A stretch of 64,000 nucleotides of DNA from Vibrio maerlii (GTDB lineage Bacteria; Pseudomonadota; Gammaproteobacteria; Enterobacterales; Vibrionaceae): NCBI RefSeq assembly GCF_003415655.1, contig NZ_QRHC01000005.1:310001-374000 (forward strand). Reading direction: 5' to 3'. Positions 18,789 through 28,571 of this stretch are shown in pieces. Positions within the stretch are counted from its first letter, which is position 1. Every line of letters starts with the position of its first letter. The notes below the pieces were generated by a model. The model did no database searches. It had not been told where the DNA came from and worked only from the letters and a program-made list of their open reading frames with translations. The position numbers were made by a program, and so were the translations under genes.

Positions 18789-19370
18789 TTATGGGTTTAG
18801 TGGTTTAAATTTGAGCAATTGGCCCTTTGAGCCTGTAATTTTTTGTAACTCAACCAATTGTTTCTCTAACTTCGTTTTCGATACATCTGGCCCAATAATT
18901 ACACGAGTAAATGAACTCTCTTGCTTGGTGTGTGCTTGATAACCTCGGTTTTGCAAATCCTTAACAAGGACTTTAGCATTCTCAGCATTCTTCAATGCCA
19001 TTAGCTGAATGATCCAAGCGCTATCTTGATACTCATTTTTCTCAGCGACGGGTCGAGGCTTCACTTCAACTTTATCGTCTTGAGGTAGAGTCGCTGGTTC
19101 TGGTGGCGTCGATGCAATACCCGTATCTACCACCAATTCTTCACCTACTGTCGCCTCGACAGGTGACTCAGGCAGAACAGCGTTGTCTTCGATAGGTAAT
19201 AGGACCTCGAAGGTTTCTGGATTTTGCTCAATCTCTGGCTTTAGCGGGATTGCAGCAAACTCTTCCTTGTAATGAAGTTTTTGACCATCAAACAAGTCCG
19301 GCAGGACAATCACGCCTGCCGCAACGAGAATGACAGTGCCAACTAGTCGGCTTTGAAACTTACTTGCCAC
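18789..19370 (-). CDS. dedD: SPOR-domain cell division protein DedD
   Basis: A single-pass inner-membrane protein. The N-terminal helix (FQSRLVGTVILVAAGVIVLPDLF, about 4-26) is followed by a proline- and glutamate-rich periplasmic linker and a C-terminal SPOR domain (about 117-190: WIIQLMALKNAENAKVLVKDLQ). SPOR domains bind denuded glycan strands at the septum, so the protein is expected at the division ring. The length of 193 residues is near that of E. coli DedD (220). It overlaps nothing and is 9 bases from folC. Confidence 0.92.
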   Translation of the reverse strand: MASKFQSRLVGTVILVAAGVIVLPDLFDGQKLHYKEEFAAIPLKPEIEQNPETFEVLLPIEDNAVLPESPVEATVGEELVVDTGIASTPPEPATLPQDDKVEVKPRPVAEKNEYQDSAWIIQLMALKNAENAKVLVKDLQNRGYQAHTKQESSFTRVIIGPDVSKTKLEKQLVELQKITGSKGQLLKFKPLNP

Positions 19371-19379
19371 TCTGTCTCC

Positions 19380-20639
19380 TTAGTTATTCATTTCCCAGTG
19401 CTCAAGCACTTCGCCCACAGTGTGGAATGAGCCTACAACCAATACTACATCTTCTTCGGCACACTCTGATATCGCTGCTTTAAACGCCGCTTTTGGAGTG
19501 TCATAAGGGGCAGTACCTTCCGGTAAGTAAGTTAGCAACTCTTCAGCCGTCGCTGCTCGTGGGCCCGTCAAAGATGCTGGGTACCAGTAGTGAGCGATTG
19601 GAGCAAGGGTTGCGATGGTTTCCTTGATGTCCTTGTCGTGGAGCATGGCCACAACGACATGAATCTGTTTCTCAGGGAAGCGTTTTTTGACTTGCTCAAC
19701 CAGGTACTCAGCCGAATGCGGGTTGTGTGCAACATCGAGTACTATATGAGGTTTACAACCAAGCTTCTGCATACGTCCAGCAAGGCGCGCATTTTTAAGA
19801 CCATTGACAATATTGATGTCAGTGATTGCCAGTTCAGCACAACCCAGAGCCATCAACGCAGTTGCAGCATTCTGAACTGGCAGTGTTGGTAAAGGCAGAT
19901 CATCTAGTGTGAAGCTGCCACTACGCCAAATCCACTTATCGTCTTCAACTTGATAATCGTATTGAATACCAACTTGGTGTAGCTTCGCACCGATATCATC
20001 TGCGTGAGCAGCTACCGTTGCCGGTGGTTTTGGTTGACCACATACCGCAGGTTTGTTTGCACGGTAAATACCTGCTTTTTCAAAACCAATGACATTGATG
20101 TCATCGCCTAGCCAATCAACATGATCAATAGCAAGACTAGTAATAACAGAAACATCATGGTCGACGACATTGGTTGCATCTAAGCGACCACCTAGGCCCA
20201 CTTCGAGCAATACAACTTCCACCTCTTCTGACTGGAACAAACGCAATGCAGCCAGAGTACCAAATTCAAACAAGCTTAAACTCGTTTCACCACGAGCCTG
20301 ATTAATAAAATGGAAAGCTTCCGTGTGCTTATCATCTGAGAGATCACGGCCGTTTACACGTACACGCTCGTTGTACTTGATGAGGTGCGGTGAACTATAA
20401 ACTCCGACAGAGTAACCTGCGTCTAAAAGCACGGCTTCCATGATCGCGCATGTTGAGCCTTTACCATTAGTGCCAGCAACAGTAATGACTGTTGGTGCAG
20501 GTTTAGTGAGGTTTGCTGATTGAGCGACAGATTGAACACGGTCTAAACCGAGGTCAATTGCAGAGGTATGTAGGTTGGTTAAATAATCAAGCCACATCTC
20601 TAATGATGATGTGGCTTGTGGAGTAGGAAAATTGTTCAT
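19380..20639 (-). CDS. folC: Dihydrofolate synthase / folylpolyglutamate synthase
   Basis: FolC is a bifunctional ATP ligase that adds glutamate to dihydropteroate and lengthens the glutamate tail of folates. The Mur-ligase-type P-loop TVAGTNGKGSTCAIME is at 53-68, with further family motifs GLGGRLDATNVVD and VLDVAHNPHSAEYLVEQ. The 419 residues match E. coli FolC (422). It stands between accD and dedD on the minus strand, the conserved arrangement. Confidence 0.97.
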   Translation of the reverse strand: MNNFPTPQATSSLEMWLDYLTNLHTSAIDLGLDRVQSVAQSANLTKPAPTVITVAGTNGKGSTCAIMEAVLLDAGYSVGVYSSPHLIKYNERVRVNGRDLSDDKHTEAFHFINQARGETSLSLFEFGTLAALRLFQSEEVEVVLLEVGLGGRLDATNVVDHDVSVITSLAIDHVDWLGDDINVIGFEKAGIYRANKPAVCGQPKPPATVAAHADDIGAKLHQVGIQYDYQVEDDKWIWRSGSFTLDDLPLPTLPVQNAATALMALGCAELAITDINIVNGLKNARLAGRMQKLGCKPHIVLDVAHNPHSAEYLVEQVKKRFPEKQIHVVVAMLHDKDIKETIATLAPIAHYWYPASLTGPRAATAEELLTYLPEGTAPYDTPKAAFKAAISECAEEDVVLVVGSFHTVGEVLEHWEMNN

Positions 20640-20685
20640 CTAACGGGTAACCAAATGTAGTGTGGTTGTGTTAGAGACTACTTTA

Positions 20686-21609
20686 CTATTTTTCTTTCGC
20701 TTCTGGTACTTCGTAAGCGTCTTGTTTTGGTGCTTCGTCGACAGAAACCACCAAAGGCGAGCTGTAATTGGTTAATTTTGCAACAATACCCGCTACTCGT
20801 TGACGCATTTCACGGCGGTCAACGATCATGTCGATAGCACCATGCTCAAGTAAAAATTCGCTGCGTTGGAAACCTTCAGGAAGATCTTCACGTACCGTTT
20901 GCTCAATAACACGACGGCCAGCGAAGCCAATCAGTGCTTTTGGCTCACCGATGTTGATATCACCTAGCATAGCCAAACTTGCCGACACACCACCCATTGT
21001 TGGGTCAGTCATCACTGAAATGTATGGCAGACCTTTATCAGAAAGACGCTCTAGAGCAGCACTGGTTTTCGCCATTTGCATTAGAGACATCAAGGCTTCT
21101 TGCATGCGAGCACCACCCGACGCAGAGAAACAGACTAGACCACAATTGTTTTCGATTGCAGCTTCAACAGCACGGACAAAACGAGCACCAACAACTGAGC
21201 CCATTGAGCCGCCCATGAATGAGAATTCAAAAGCACACGCTACGATTGGCATACCTAATAGTTCGCCTTTCATCACGATCAAAGCGTCTTTCTCGCCACT
21301 GTTCTTTTGAGCTGCAGAGATACGCTCTTTATAACGCTTGGAATCTTTAAACTTCAGTTTGTCTTGTGGCTCAAGATCCGTTGCGATTTCTTGACGGTTA
21401 GTCTCGTCAAGGAACGTCTCTAGGCGACGACGCGCTTTCATGCGCATGTGGTGATTACACTTAGGACAAACTTCTAGATTACGTTGAAGTTCTGCTTGAT
21501 ATAGTACCTGTTCACAAGAGGTACATTTCGTCCACACACCCTCAGGGATAGAAGCTTTGCGTGAACTTACGATGTTGCTTTTTTCTAAAATCTTTTCAAG
21601 CCAACTCAT
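20686..21609 (-). CDS. accD: Acetyl-CoA carboxylase carboxyltransferase subunit beta
   Basis: AccD and AccA form the carboxyltransferase that moves CO2 from biotin to acetyl-CoA, giving malonyl-CoA for fatty acid synthesis. A four-cysteine zinc ribbon near the N-terminus (CTSC at about 28-31 and CPKC at about 50-53) and the crotonase-fold oxyanion region [11 protein letters not shown] are clear. The length of 307 residues matches the family. It is the first gene of the accD-folC-dedD-cvpA-purF run; its promoter is probably in the 189-base gap before truA. Confidence 0.97.
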   Translation of the reverse strand: MSWLEKILEKSNIVSSRKASIPEGVWTKCTSCEQVLYQAELQRNLEVCPKCNHHMRMKARRRLETFLDETNRQEIATDLEPQDKLKFKDSKRYKERISAAQKNSGEKDALIVMKGELLGMPIVACAFEFSFMGGSMGSVVGARFVRAVEAAIENNCGLVCFSASGGARMQEALMSLMQMAKTSAALERLSDKGLPYISVMTDPTMGGVSASLAMLGDINIGEPKALIGFAGRRVIEQTVREDLPEGFQRSEFLLEHGAIDMIVDRREMRQRVAGIVAKLTNYSSPLVVSVDEAPKQDAYEVPEAKEK

Positions 21610-21798
21610 GGAAGACCTTTTCTCTCAACTCTTCCGCCTCATTGCGAAAGATAAAAATTCATTAATGCGTGTGGATTAAACCACATTCACGCCCAAGTGT
21701 AGATAAAAAACTGGTTGTACCTATTTTTAATAAAGCCGTTCAGAAATATCAAGCACTGTCATTCAGTTACCTAACAATGCTCGATAAATTAATTATTA

Positions 21799-22599
21799 TC
21801 AGCTTAAATCATCCGGCAAGAAGAGAGGTCCAATAGGCTCACGCGGTAAATCAAACTCTTGTGGATAATCCACATCAACTAAGTAAAGACCTTCCGCTTT
21901 TGCTGTCGCGCCGGCTAATTTGCGATCTTTCGCTTCAAGTAGCCATTTGATCCACTCTGGCTTTTGCTCACCCTTACCGACCGCAATCAAGCTTCCGGTG
22001 ATATTACGTACCATATGGTGAACAAATGCATTCGCCTTAATATCAATAATGACGTAGTGACCATGACGCGTCACGTTCAAGTGCATGATATTTCGCCATG
22101 GACTGCGAGACTGACAATGAACAGCACGGAAAGAGGTAAAATCGTTCTCACCGAGTAGGTATTGACCCGCCTCATGCATCTTTTGTTCATCAAGGTGTCC
22201 GTGATAATGACTAACACCACTTGATAGGATGCCTGGTCTCAATGCGTTATTGAAAATGATGTATCGGTAACGACGTGCCGTTGCAGAAAAGCGAGCATGA
22301 AACTCTTCCGGTACTTCTTTTGCCCAACGTACTGCGATGTCTTTTGGCATGTTGGCGTTTGCCCCCATCATCCACGCGACAAGCTTACGATTAGAGTCTG
22401 TTTCGAAATGCACCACTTGGCCTGTGCCATGCACACCTGCATCGGTGCGACCAGCACACTGAACCTCTACTGGGTGATTGGCAATTACAGTCAGCGCTTT
22501 TTCTAGCTCTTGTTGAACACTCTTCACATCTCTCTGGCGTTGCCAGCCAAAGTAGTGAGTACCGTTGTACTCAATACCCAAAGCAATCTTCATACTCAT
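21799..22599 (-). CDS. truA: tRNA pseudouridine(38-40) synthase TruA
   Basis: TruA makes pseudouridine at positions 38-40 of the tRNA anticodon arm. The catalytic aspartate is D53 in [14 protein letters not shown] (48-61). The length of 266 residues is normal. Two ATGs are two codons apart (22599 and 22593); a GAGAG sequence is 9 bases from the second, so [11 protein letters not shown] may be the real start. It lies between accD and hubP; E. coli has usg-truA-dedA-accD, so dedA is absent and hubP is on the other side here. Confidence 0.96.
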   Translation of the reverse strand: MSMKIALGIEYNGTHYFGWQRQRDVKSVQQELEKALTVIANHPVEVQCAGRTDAGVHGTGQVVHFETDSNRKLVAWMMGANANMPKDIAVRWAKEVPEEFHARFSATARRYRYIIFNNALRPGILSSGVSHYHGHLDEQKMHEAGQYLLGENDFTSFRAVHCQSRSPWRNIMHLNVTRHGHYVIIDIKANAFVHHMVRNITGSLIAVGKGEQKPEWIKWLLEAKDRKLAGATAKAEGLYLVDVDYPQEFDLPREPIGPLFLPDDLS

Positions 22600-22673
22600 T
22601 ATCTCTCATCGCGACGAACGCGGGATTATAATCGTTGAGGCGTTGAATACCAACCCGTGCCGATTTGATTACC

Positions 22674-22706
22674 ATAAAAACAAGAGCAGCCATCAGGCTG
22701 CTCTTG
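22674..22706 (-). terminator. hubP terminator
   Basis: On the minus strand CAAGAGCAGCC and GGCTGCTCTTG form a perfect 11-bp stem with a 4-base loop followed by five T. Confidence 0.9.
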
Positions 22707-22728
22707 AGTTATTAGGTTGATGTCTTCG

Positions 22729-25700
22729 CTATGAACGGTCGAGGTTATCAATCAAGCCCTTGGCTTCACGTCTAATATCATCGTTGCCAAATACGATCGC
22801 TTCTTCAAGAAGCTTTCTTGCACCGCTTGCATCATTCATTTCGATATAGATTTTAGCCAAATCGAGTTTACTCGATGCCTCCGCGTTCTCATCCACATCG
22901 TAATTACCAATATCACCAATCACGTCAGGAAACTCATTAAGACCGACATCCAACTTTAACTCTTCTTCGTCAGGGTCAATACCCTGCTCTTCAACCTCTA
23001 CCTGAGCCATCAGTTCATCAATTGTCATAAACGGTTGTGCAGAAGGTTCGGCTACGGTCTCTTGGATTTGAGAATCTGGTTGTGTGATGGATGCAGTGCT
23101 GTCAAACCCAGCCCAATCATCACCATCTAATGCCTCAGTGCTTAACATGGACTCAAGATCCATGCCTGCACTATCGATATCGCTCTGTGCTAGCGACTCA
23201 CTTGGTTTAAAGTCCGACAACTCATCCGAGAGTAAATTCGAGATGGTGTGTTCATCATTCCCTTTTTCAAGTTCGATATCATCAGAAGCGATCGCGTCTT
23301 GCTTGGATAAATCATCCGTCGGTGTTGAGAAGATATCATGCAGAGCATCTTGATCATTGTCAGCGCTCACTGGTGCAAGTTCGGATTGGAACGAACTATC
23401 GTCAGCAGTGAACTCTTGAGCAAAATCCTTCTCATTGATCTCAAAGTCACCCGCTTGAGCAAAAGACTCTAATGCTTGTTCTTCACCAAACTCAGGTAAC
23501 TCAATATCATCGATACTAAAATCGTCTTGCTCTACATCTTGTTGAGATTCTGGCTCTGACAGCATCTCAGCTTCAAATGGCTCATCAGCAAACGCCTCGA
23601 ATGCATCAGTTTCATCAAAAGTAGGAAGGTCAAAATCATCGAGCTCTAATTTATCATCATCTTCTGACTGAGGATCTAATGGTTCAGGTGGTTCAATCGC
23701 TGCTTCTAGCGCATCAGACTCATCAAACGTTGGTAGCTCAAGGTCGTCGAAATCAAAGAGATCTTCTTCAGACTTTGCGACGCTCTCTGAAACAGATTCC
23801 TGAACGTCCGGTACCTCAGTCGTTGGTTCCTCAGCTACCGCTTCAAACGCATCAGACTCATCAAACGTTGGTAGCTCAAGATCGTCGAAGTCAAAGAGCT
23901 CTTCCTCAGACTCTGCGACGGTCTCTGAAACAGGTTCCTGAACTTCCGGTACCTTAGTCGTTGGCTCCTCGGCTACCGCTTCAAACGCGTCAGACTCATC
24001 GAACGTTGGCAGTTCAAGGTCGTCGAAATCAAAAGTATCTTCATCAAATTTTGCTACAGACTCAGAAGCAGGCTCTTGAGTTTCAGGAGCTTCGATCGTT
24101 GGCTCTTCTGATAGAGCTTCAAACGCGTCAGACTCATCGAACGTTGGCAGTTCAAGGTCGTCGAAATCAAAAGTATCTTCATCAAATTTTTCTACAGACT
24201 CAGAAGCAGGCTCTTGAGTTTCAGGAGCTTCGATCGTTGGCTCTTCTGATAGAGCTTCAAACGCATCGGATTCATCAGACTTTGGTGCTGCCTCAGAAAC
24301 AGGCTCTTGTACTTGAGGTGCCTCAATTGCTGGCTCTTCTACTGCTGGATGTTCAGATTCAGTTGCAAGTGAAGGCGCTTCCAACTCACCAGACACCATG
24401 CTTGGATCGACTGATTCAACATCTTCATCAAACAACCAGTCTTCGTCTTGAGGGATACCAAACTCATTAGGTTCCATGCCCGCCGAGATTGCAGGCTCCT
24501 CAGGCTTTTTCTCCGACTCAGTAGTAAGCCCTAACTCTTCAAGCAGAGAGTCTTCTTGCTCCAAGCTGAGCTCGTCTTCGCTGCCAAACTCTTGCGTTGC
24601 TTCAATGCTTGGTTCGAAATCAAAACCATCAGACGTTGATTCTGTATTTTTAGGAGCTGAGCTTTCAAAAGACTCCAAGTCTTCAACGCTATCTTGTATA
24701 TCGGCATCATCAAATAGATTGTTAAATTCTTCATTTACATCTTCAGGTGTCGACTCCGCTTGTTCTCTATCATCGAACAGAGGATCCCCAGCAGGAGCGA
24801 TATCAGCCATGTCATCGATGAAGTCGTGACGATCAAAGCTTGGCTCCGATTTTAGTTCAGCAGGCGTTTTGTCCTCAGGCAGATCTAGAGAAAGACTATC
24901 TAGCGCATCGAGAGCCTCATCTTCAGCAGTATGTGATGCTGGCGCACCTCGTTCAAAGTCATCAATGGAGTCCGCAAGTAATTGGTCGAATTCTGACAGG
25001 CCTTCATCACCTGAGGATGCTAATTCATCTGAGGCCGTTTGCGGCTCTGATAGCAGTTCATCCAGCATCTCCGTGCTATCTTCATCGATTTCGAAAGCAT
25101 CGCCTGGGCTGTCGTCACTCAATAGTTCGTCAAGTAACGCTGTCTCGTTATCAATATCTGAACTCTCGAGATCTAACAATTCATCCAACATAACCGTGCT
25201 ATCAGATAAGTTGTGTTCGGATTCATCATCGAGTCCAATCAGCTCTTCAAAATCGTCTTTGTTGTCAGAACGAGCATTATCGGCAAGTAATGAATCGATA
25301 TCGTCAAAATCGGTGTTTGATTCTGACTCTTCATCTAGACCAATTAACTCATCGAAATCATCAAGAGAACCAGGTGCGTTGTCTGCAAGTAACGAGTCAA
25401 TGTCATCAACGCTATCGTTTGTGTCATCTAAGCCAATAAGTTCATCAAACTCACTAGAAGAACTGGTTGCAGGTGTCTCTTTCTCTGGTGCGTGGTCAGC
25501 AAGCAATGCATCGATATCATCAAAATCACCAACGGTGTCTGCCAATGCGCTGTCATCAACCATTTCATCGAGCAAATCAGTGCTGTTTGATGCCAACAAG
25601 GCATCAATATCATCACTGTCTAAATCAATGGATTCATCTAAAAGTTCTGTACTCTCTTCTGCATTACCTTCGCGCTCTACTTGCGCAAAAATATCATCGA

Positions 25701-27297
25701 TGTCATCTAGGCTAGCGATGTCGTTATCGCTCGATGTATCTTCACTTGGACTTGATTCAGCGATCAGTGCGTCGATATCAAAATCATTATCGAGTAATTG
25801 GTCATCTTCAATGCCAGGTGCTTCTTCAGACGCTGTATTGAACAAGTCATCGAGCAGTGATTGATCTAAGCTATCGCCACCAAGCTCTTCATTTTCACCA
25901 TCAGAGTCTAAAAGCGCTTCGATATCATCTTGTGAGATCGCGTCAGCGTCTGACAAATCGAAATCAGAGCCTTCGCTCTCAGCACTGATGTCATCAAGCG
26001 CGCGCTCCATCTCTTCCAGACCAACCGCTTTGTCTTCGCCGTCAACGCTAATACCGTTGGCACTCTCGTCAAGACCGGCAAAATCACCGTCATCACCGAT
26101 GCTTGCGAATGGGTCATCTTCACCTTCGAGGTTGAAATCTAGATCGTCATCTTCAAGGTTAGAGAAGATGTCGTCACTACCGTCTTCTTTAGAGGCATCA
26201 TCAAATAAGTTGTCATCACCAAACAAGTCATCATCCGTGCTAATGTCACCAAACAAGTCCTCTTCAAGGTCAATGTCATCATCGACATCGTCTTGCGGTA
26301 GGGTCGCAATATTCGATGCTTGATCAGTCGTTTGCTGAGCTTGTTGTGCAGGCTCTTCAGAGGATGAGCGTCGGCCCAATAACAGAACAACAATCAAGCC
26401 AATCAAAAGGCCTGGAATAATGGCTAATGCGGCAACCAACCAAGTATTTGAAAGCAGTTGATCGACCAAGGTTGGCTCAATACTCTTCAACTCGGCTTGA
26501 CGCTGGCGCTCCTCAGAGAGTAAACGCTCGACTTCATCGCGGATTCTTGCTTCGTCATTTAATTCACCTTTCAGTGAATCCACCTCAACTTGCACTTCCG
26601 ATAGCATCAATCTGAGTTGGTGATTACGCTCTTCAAGCGCCATCACCTCAGACTCTGAAGCATTCAGTTGTTTTTCTACATTGGCAAGCTCTGCTAATTG
26701 AGCCACATCTTTGGCCTTAGCTTCGGTATTTGGTTGCTCTTTTGGAGCAACCTCCTCAGGCTCTGGAACTAACTCTGGCTTGCTTTCAACTGGCTCCGGT
26801 TGAGGTTTCGGCTGGGGCTTGACAGGCGTTTGGGTTACTGGAGCTACTACAGGCGGCACGCTAGCTTGGTTTAACTTAGTCTGGTGCGCTTCCATCACGC
26901 GAACGGCTTCGTTCACAGAGACATTGCGAACCTGAGCTAAGGAAGGAACGCGCAAGCTGCTACCTGGGATCAAGCTATGAATATTTTGGTCTTCAAACGC
27001 TTGAGGATTTAATTGATAAATCGCGTAAAGGGTTTGTTGAACCGAAACACTCGTCGAAGGACGTAATGCGGAGGAAATTGACCACAAGGTCTCATTAGCC
27101 CCGGTTGGGCCATAGAAACGGGAAGGCTGCTGATTTGCAGAGTTCGTTGCACGATTAAATTGCTCAGAAAATTGGGGCGCAGAACGAACTTCTCCATTCG
27201 GGCCTAGAACCCGAATCACTTCTGCATTAGAAGACGATATCTGAGTGGCAATCGCTAACGTGGCAGGTAGTAGCAATTGCTTGAAAAATTGACGCAT
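22729..27297 (-). CDS. hubP: Polar landmark protein HubP (FimV family)
   Basis: HubP anchors chromosome-partitioning, chemotaxis and flagellar ParA-type proteins at the old pole in vibrios. Order of parts: signal peptide (1-25), LysM-like peptidoglycan-binding domain (about 64-118), proline-rich linker, coiled coil (about 200-270), one membrane helix (about 285-307), then over 1100 acidic cytoplasmic residues with many DDIDALL/DDIDSLLADNA-type motifs and a block of about 46-residue tandem repeats, and a C-terminal FimV TPR-like domain (KLDLAKIYIEMNDASGARKLLEEAI). Total 1522 residues. The cytoplasmic part is extremely D/E rich. It lies between truA and asd. Confidence 0.95.
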   Translation of the reverse strand: MRQFFKQLLLPATLAIATQISSSNAEVIRVLGPNGEVRSAPQFSEQFNRATNSANQQPSRFYGPTGANETLWSISSALRPSTSVSVQQTLYAIYQLNPQAFEDQNIHSLIPGSSLRVPSLAQVRNVSVNEAVRVMEAHQTKLNQASVPPVVAPVTQTPVKPQPKPQPEPVESKPELVPEPEEVAPKEQPNTEAKAKDVAQLAELANVEKQLNASESEVMALEERNHQLRLMLSEVQVEVDSLKGELNDEARIRDEVERLLSEERQRQAELKSIEPTLVDQLLSNTWLVAALAIIPGLLIGLIVVLLLGRRSSSEEPAQQAQQTTDQASNIATLPQDDVDDDIDLEEDLFGDISTDDDLFGDDNLFDDASKEDGSDDIFSNLEDDDLDFNLEGEDDPFASIGDDGDFAGLDESANGISVDGEDKAVGLEEMERALDDISAESEGSDFDLSDADAISQDDIEALLDSDGENEELGGDSLDQSLLDDLFNTASEEAPGIEDDQLLDNDFDIDALIAESSPSEDTSSDNDIASLDDIDDIFAQVEREGNAEESTELLDESIDLDSDDIDALLASNSTDLLDEMVDDSALADTVGDFDDIDALLADHAPEKETPATSSSSEFDELIGLDDTNDSVDDIDSLLADNAPGSLDDFDELIGLDEESESNTDFDDIDSLLADNARSDNKDDFEELIGLDDESEHNLSDSTVMLDELLDLESSDIDNETALLDELLSDDSPGDAFEIDEDSTEMLDELLSEPQTASDELASSGDEGLSEFDQLLADSIDDFERGAPASHTAEDEALDALDSLSLDLPEDKTPAELKSEPSFDRHDFIDDMADIAPAGDPLFDDREQAESTPEDVNEEFNNLFDDADIQDSVEDLESFESSAPKNTESTSDGFDFEPSIEATQEFGSEDELSLEQEDSLLEELGLTTESEKKPEEPAISAGMEPNEFGIPQDEDWLFDEDVESVDPSMVSGELEAPSLATESEHPAVEEPAIEAPQVQEPVSEAAPKSDESDAFEALSEEPTIEAPETQEPASESVEKFDEDTFDFDDLELPTFDESDAFEALSEEPTIEAPETQEPASESVAKFDEDTFDFDDLELPTFDESDAFEAVAEEPTTKVPEVQEPVSETVAESEEELFDFDDLELPTFDESDAFEAVAEEPTTEVPDVQESVSESVAKSEEDLFDFDDLELPTFDESDALEAAIEPPEPLDPQSEDDDKLELDDFDLPTFDETDAFEAFADEPFEAEMLSEPESQQDVEQDDFSIDDIELPEFGEEQALESFAQAGDFEINEKDFAQEFTADDSSFQSELAPVSADNDQDALHDIFSTPTDDLSKQDAIASDDIELEKGNDEHTISNLLSDELSDFKPSESLAQSDIDSAGMDLESMLSTEALDGDDWAGFDSTASITQPDSQIQETVAEPSAQPFMTIDELMAQVEVEEQGIDPDEEELKLDVGLNEFPDVIGDIGNYDVDENAEASSKLDLAKIYIEMNDASGARKLLEEAIVFGNDDIRREAKGLIDNLDRS
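23600..24290 (-). repeat. Tandem 138-bp repeats inside hubP
   Basis: About five head-to-tail copies of a 46-codon unit, each with FDFDDLELPTFDESDAFEA followed by a variable acidic spacer. Two units in the 23985-24250 stretch are almost identical at DNA level (repeat distance 138 bases), which suggests recent duplication or gene conversion. Copy number is likely to differ between strains and to be hard to assemble with short reads. Confidence 0.85.
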
Positions 27298-27451
27298 AAA
27301 AGCTCAGCCGATGCTCTGTTAATAAATTTTAAAATTTGATCTACCTAATATATCGGATAAACCGCGCAAAACTATAGTTAACACTGCGAAAAATGTGTCA
27401 CTGAAGCAATAAACAACCGAATAATCATCAGACTGCCGGTAAATTGAGCAT

Positions 27452-27480
27452 AAAAAACGCCTCCCTATGCTGAGAGGCGC
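27452..27480 (-). terminator. asd terminator
   Basis: On the minus strand a CGCCTC/GAGGCG stem with a 10-base loop is followed by six T, about 46 bases past the asd stop. Confidence 0.8.
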
Positions 27481-27525
27481 TTTAATTTGGTCTTTTTGAG
27501 CTCCAGATGAAGAGCGGTATTAAGG

Positions 27526-28539
27526 TTAGAAGTAGTCTCGAATCAGTAGTTCTGCGATTTGCACTGCATTAGTCGCGGCACCTTTGCGCACATTGTCAGC
27601 AACTACCCACATGTTAAGGCCACTGTGATGGCTGATATCGTTACGGATACGGCCAACCATTACATGGTCCTTACCACCAGCATCACGAACTTGTGTTGGA
27701 AAGTCTTGACCATAGAACACTTCCACACCCTCTGTCTGCTCTAATAGTTGAGCTGCATGTTCTGCACCAATTGGGCTACGAGTTTCAATGTGTAGTGATT
27801 CAGCGTGACCGTAGAATACTGGTACACGAACACAGGTCGGATTCACTGTGATTGAAGCATCATTGAAGATCTTTTGTGTTTCCCAAACCATCTTCATTTC
27901 TTCACGCGTGTAGCCATTTTCCGTGAATTCATCGATTTGAGGAATGCAGTTAAATGCAATTTGCTGAGAGAACGCTTCCGGCTCTGCAGGCATACCATTC
28001 AGTAGCTTCGCTGTTTGGCCCGCTAACTCATCGATACCTGATTTACCTGCACCTGATACAGATTGGTAAGTCGATACGTTAATACGCTCGATACCCACTT
28101 CATCATGAATAGGCTTCAACGCGACTAACATCTGAATTGTTGAGCAGTTTGGGTTTGCAATGATGTTGCGGTTACGGAACTCTGCAACGGCTTCTGGGTT
28201 AACTTCTGGCACAACCAGAGGAATATCATACTCGTAACGGAATTTAGACGTGTTATCGATCACCACTACGCCTTCATCCGCTGCTATAGGTGCCCACTTC
28301 TCAGAAAGATCACCACCAGCAGAGAATAGTGCGATATGCACTTGTGACCAATCAAAGTCTTCTACGTTTTGAACGCGAACGGTCTTACCATTGAAACGGT
28401 AAGTTTTGCCTTCACTGCGCTCACTTGCTAATAAGAAAAGCTCGCCAACCGGAAACTTACGCTCTTGAAGTACTTCAAGCATGGTTTCGCCTACGGCACC
28501 CGTTGCTCCGAAAATAGCGACATTAAATTCTTGGCTCAT
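27526..28539 (-). CDS. asd: Aspartate-semialdehyde dehydrogenase (337-residue form)
   Basis: This enzyme reduces aspartyl phosphate to aspartate semialdehyde for lysine, threonine, methionine and diaminopimelate. The N-terminal GATGAVGETM (11-20) binds NADP, and C132 in NPNCST is the catalytic cysteine; the active-site histidine and arginine are expected in the C-terminal half. At 337 residues it is the shorter Gram-positive-like form, the one V. cholerae carries in addition to the longer E. coli-like Asd; another copy may exist outside the window. In E. coli the related usg gene holds this position beside pdxB, so the catalytic cysteine matters for calling it active. Confidence 0.93.
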   Translation of the reverse strand: MSQEFNVAIFGATGAVGETMLEVLQERKFPVGELFLLASERSEGKTYRFNGKTVRVQNVEDFDWSQVHIALFSAGGDLSEKWAPIAADEGVVVIDNTSKFRYEYDIPLVVPEVNPEAVAEFRNRNIIANPNCSTIQMLVALKPIHDEVGIERINVSTYQSVSGAGKSGIDELAGQTAKLLNGMPAEPEAFSQQIAFNCIPQIDEFTENGYTREEMKMVWETQKIFNDASITVNPTCVRVPVFYGHAESLHIETRSPIGAEHAAQLLEQTEGVEVFYGQDFPTQVRDAGGKDHVMVGRIRNDISHHSGLNMWVVADNVRKGAATNAVQIAELLIRDYF

Positions 28540-28571
28540 TGCTTATCTCGTATTGTTAGTTGAATATATCG

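Noticed and set aside
24869-25864. A 331-codon serine-rich ORF on the plus strand opposite hubP, with others at 23679-24470 and 25988-26323
   Set aside because: They are complements of the acidic repeat codons of hubP (GAT/GAA/TCA-rich sequence keeps the opposite frame open). They lack ribosome binding sites and resemble no protein.
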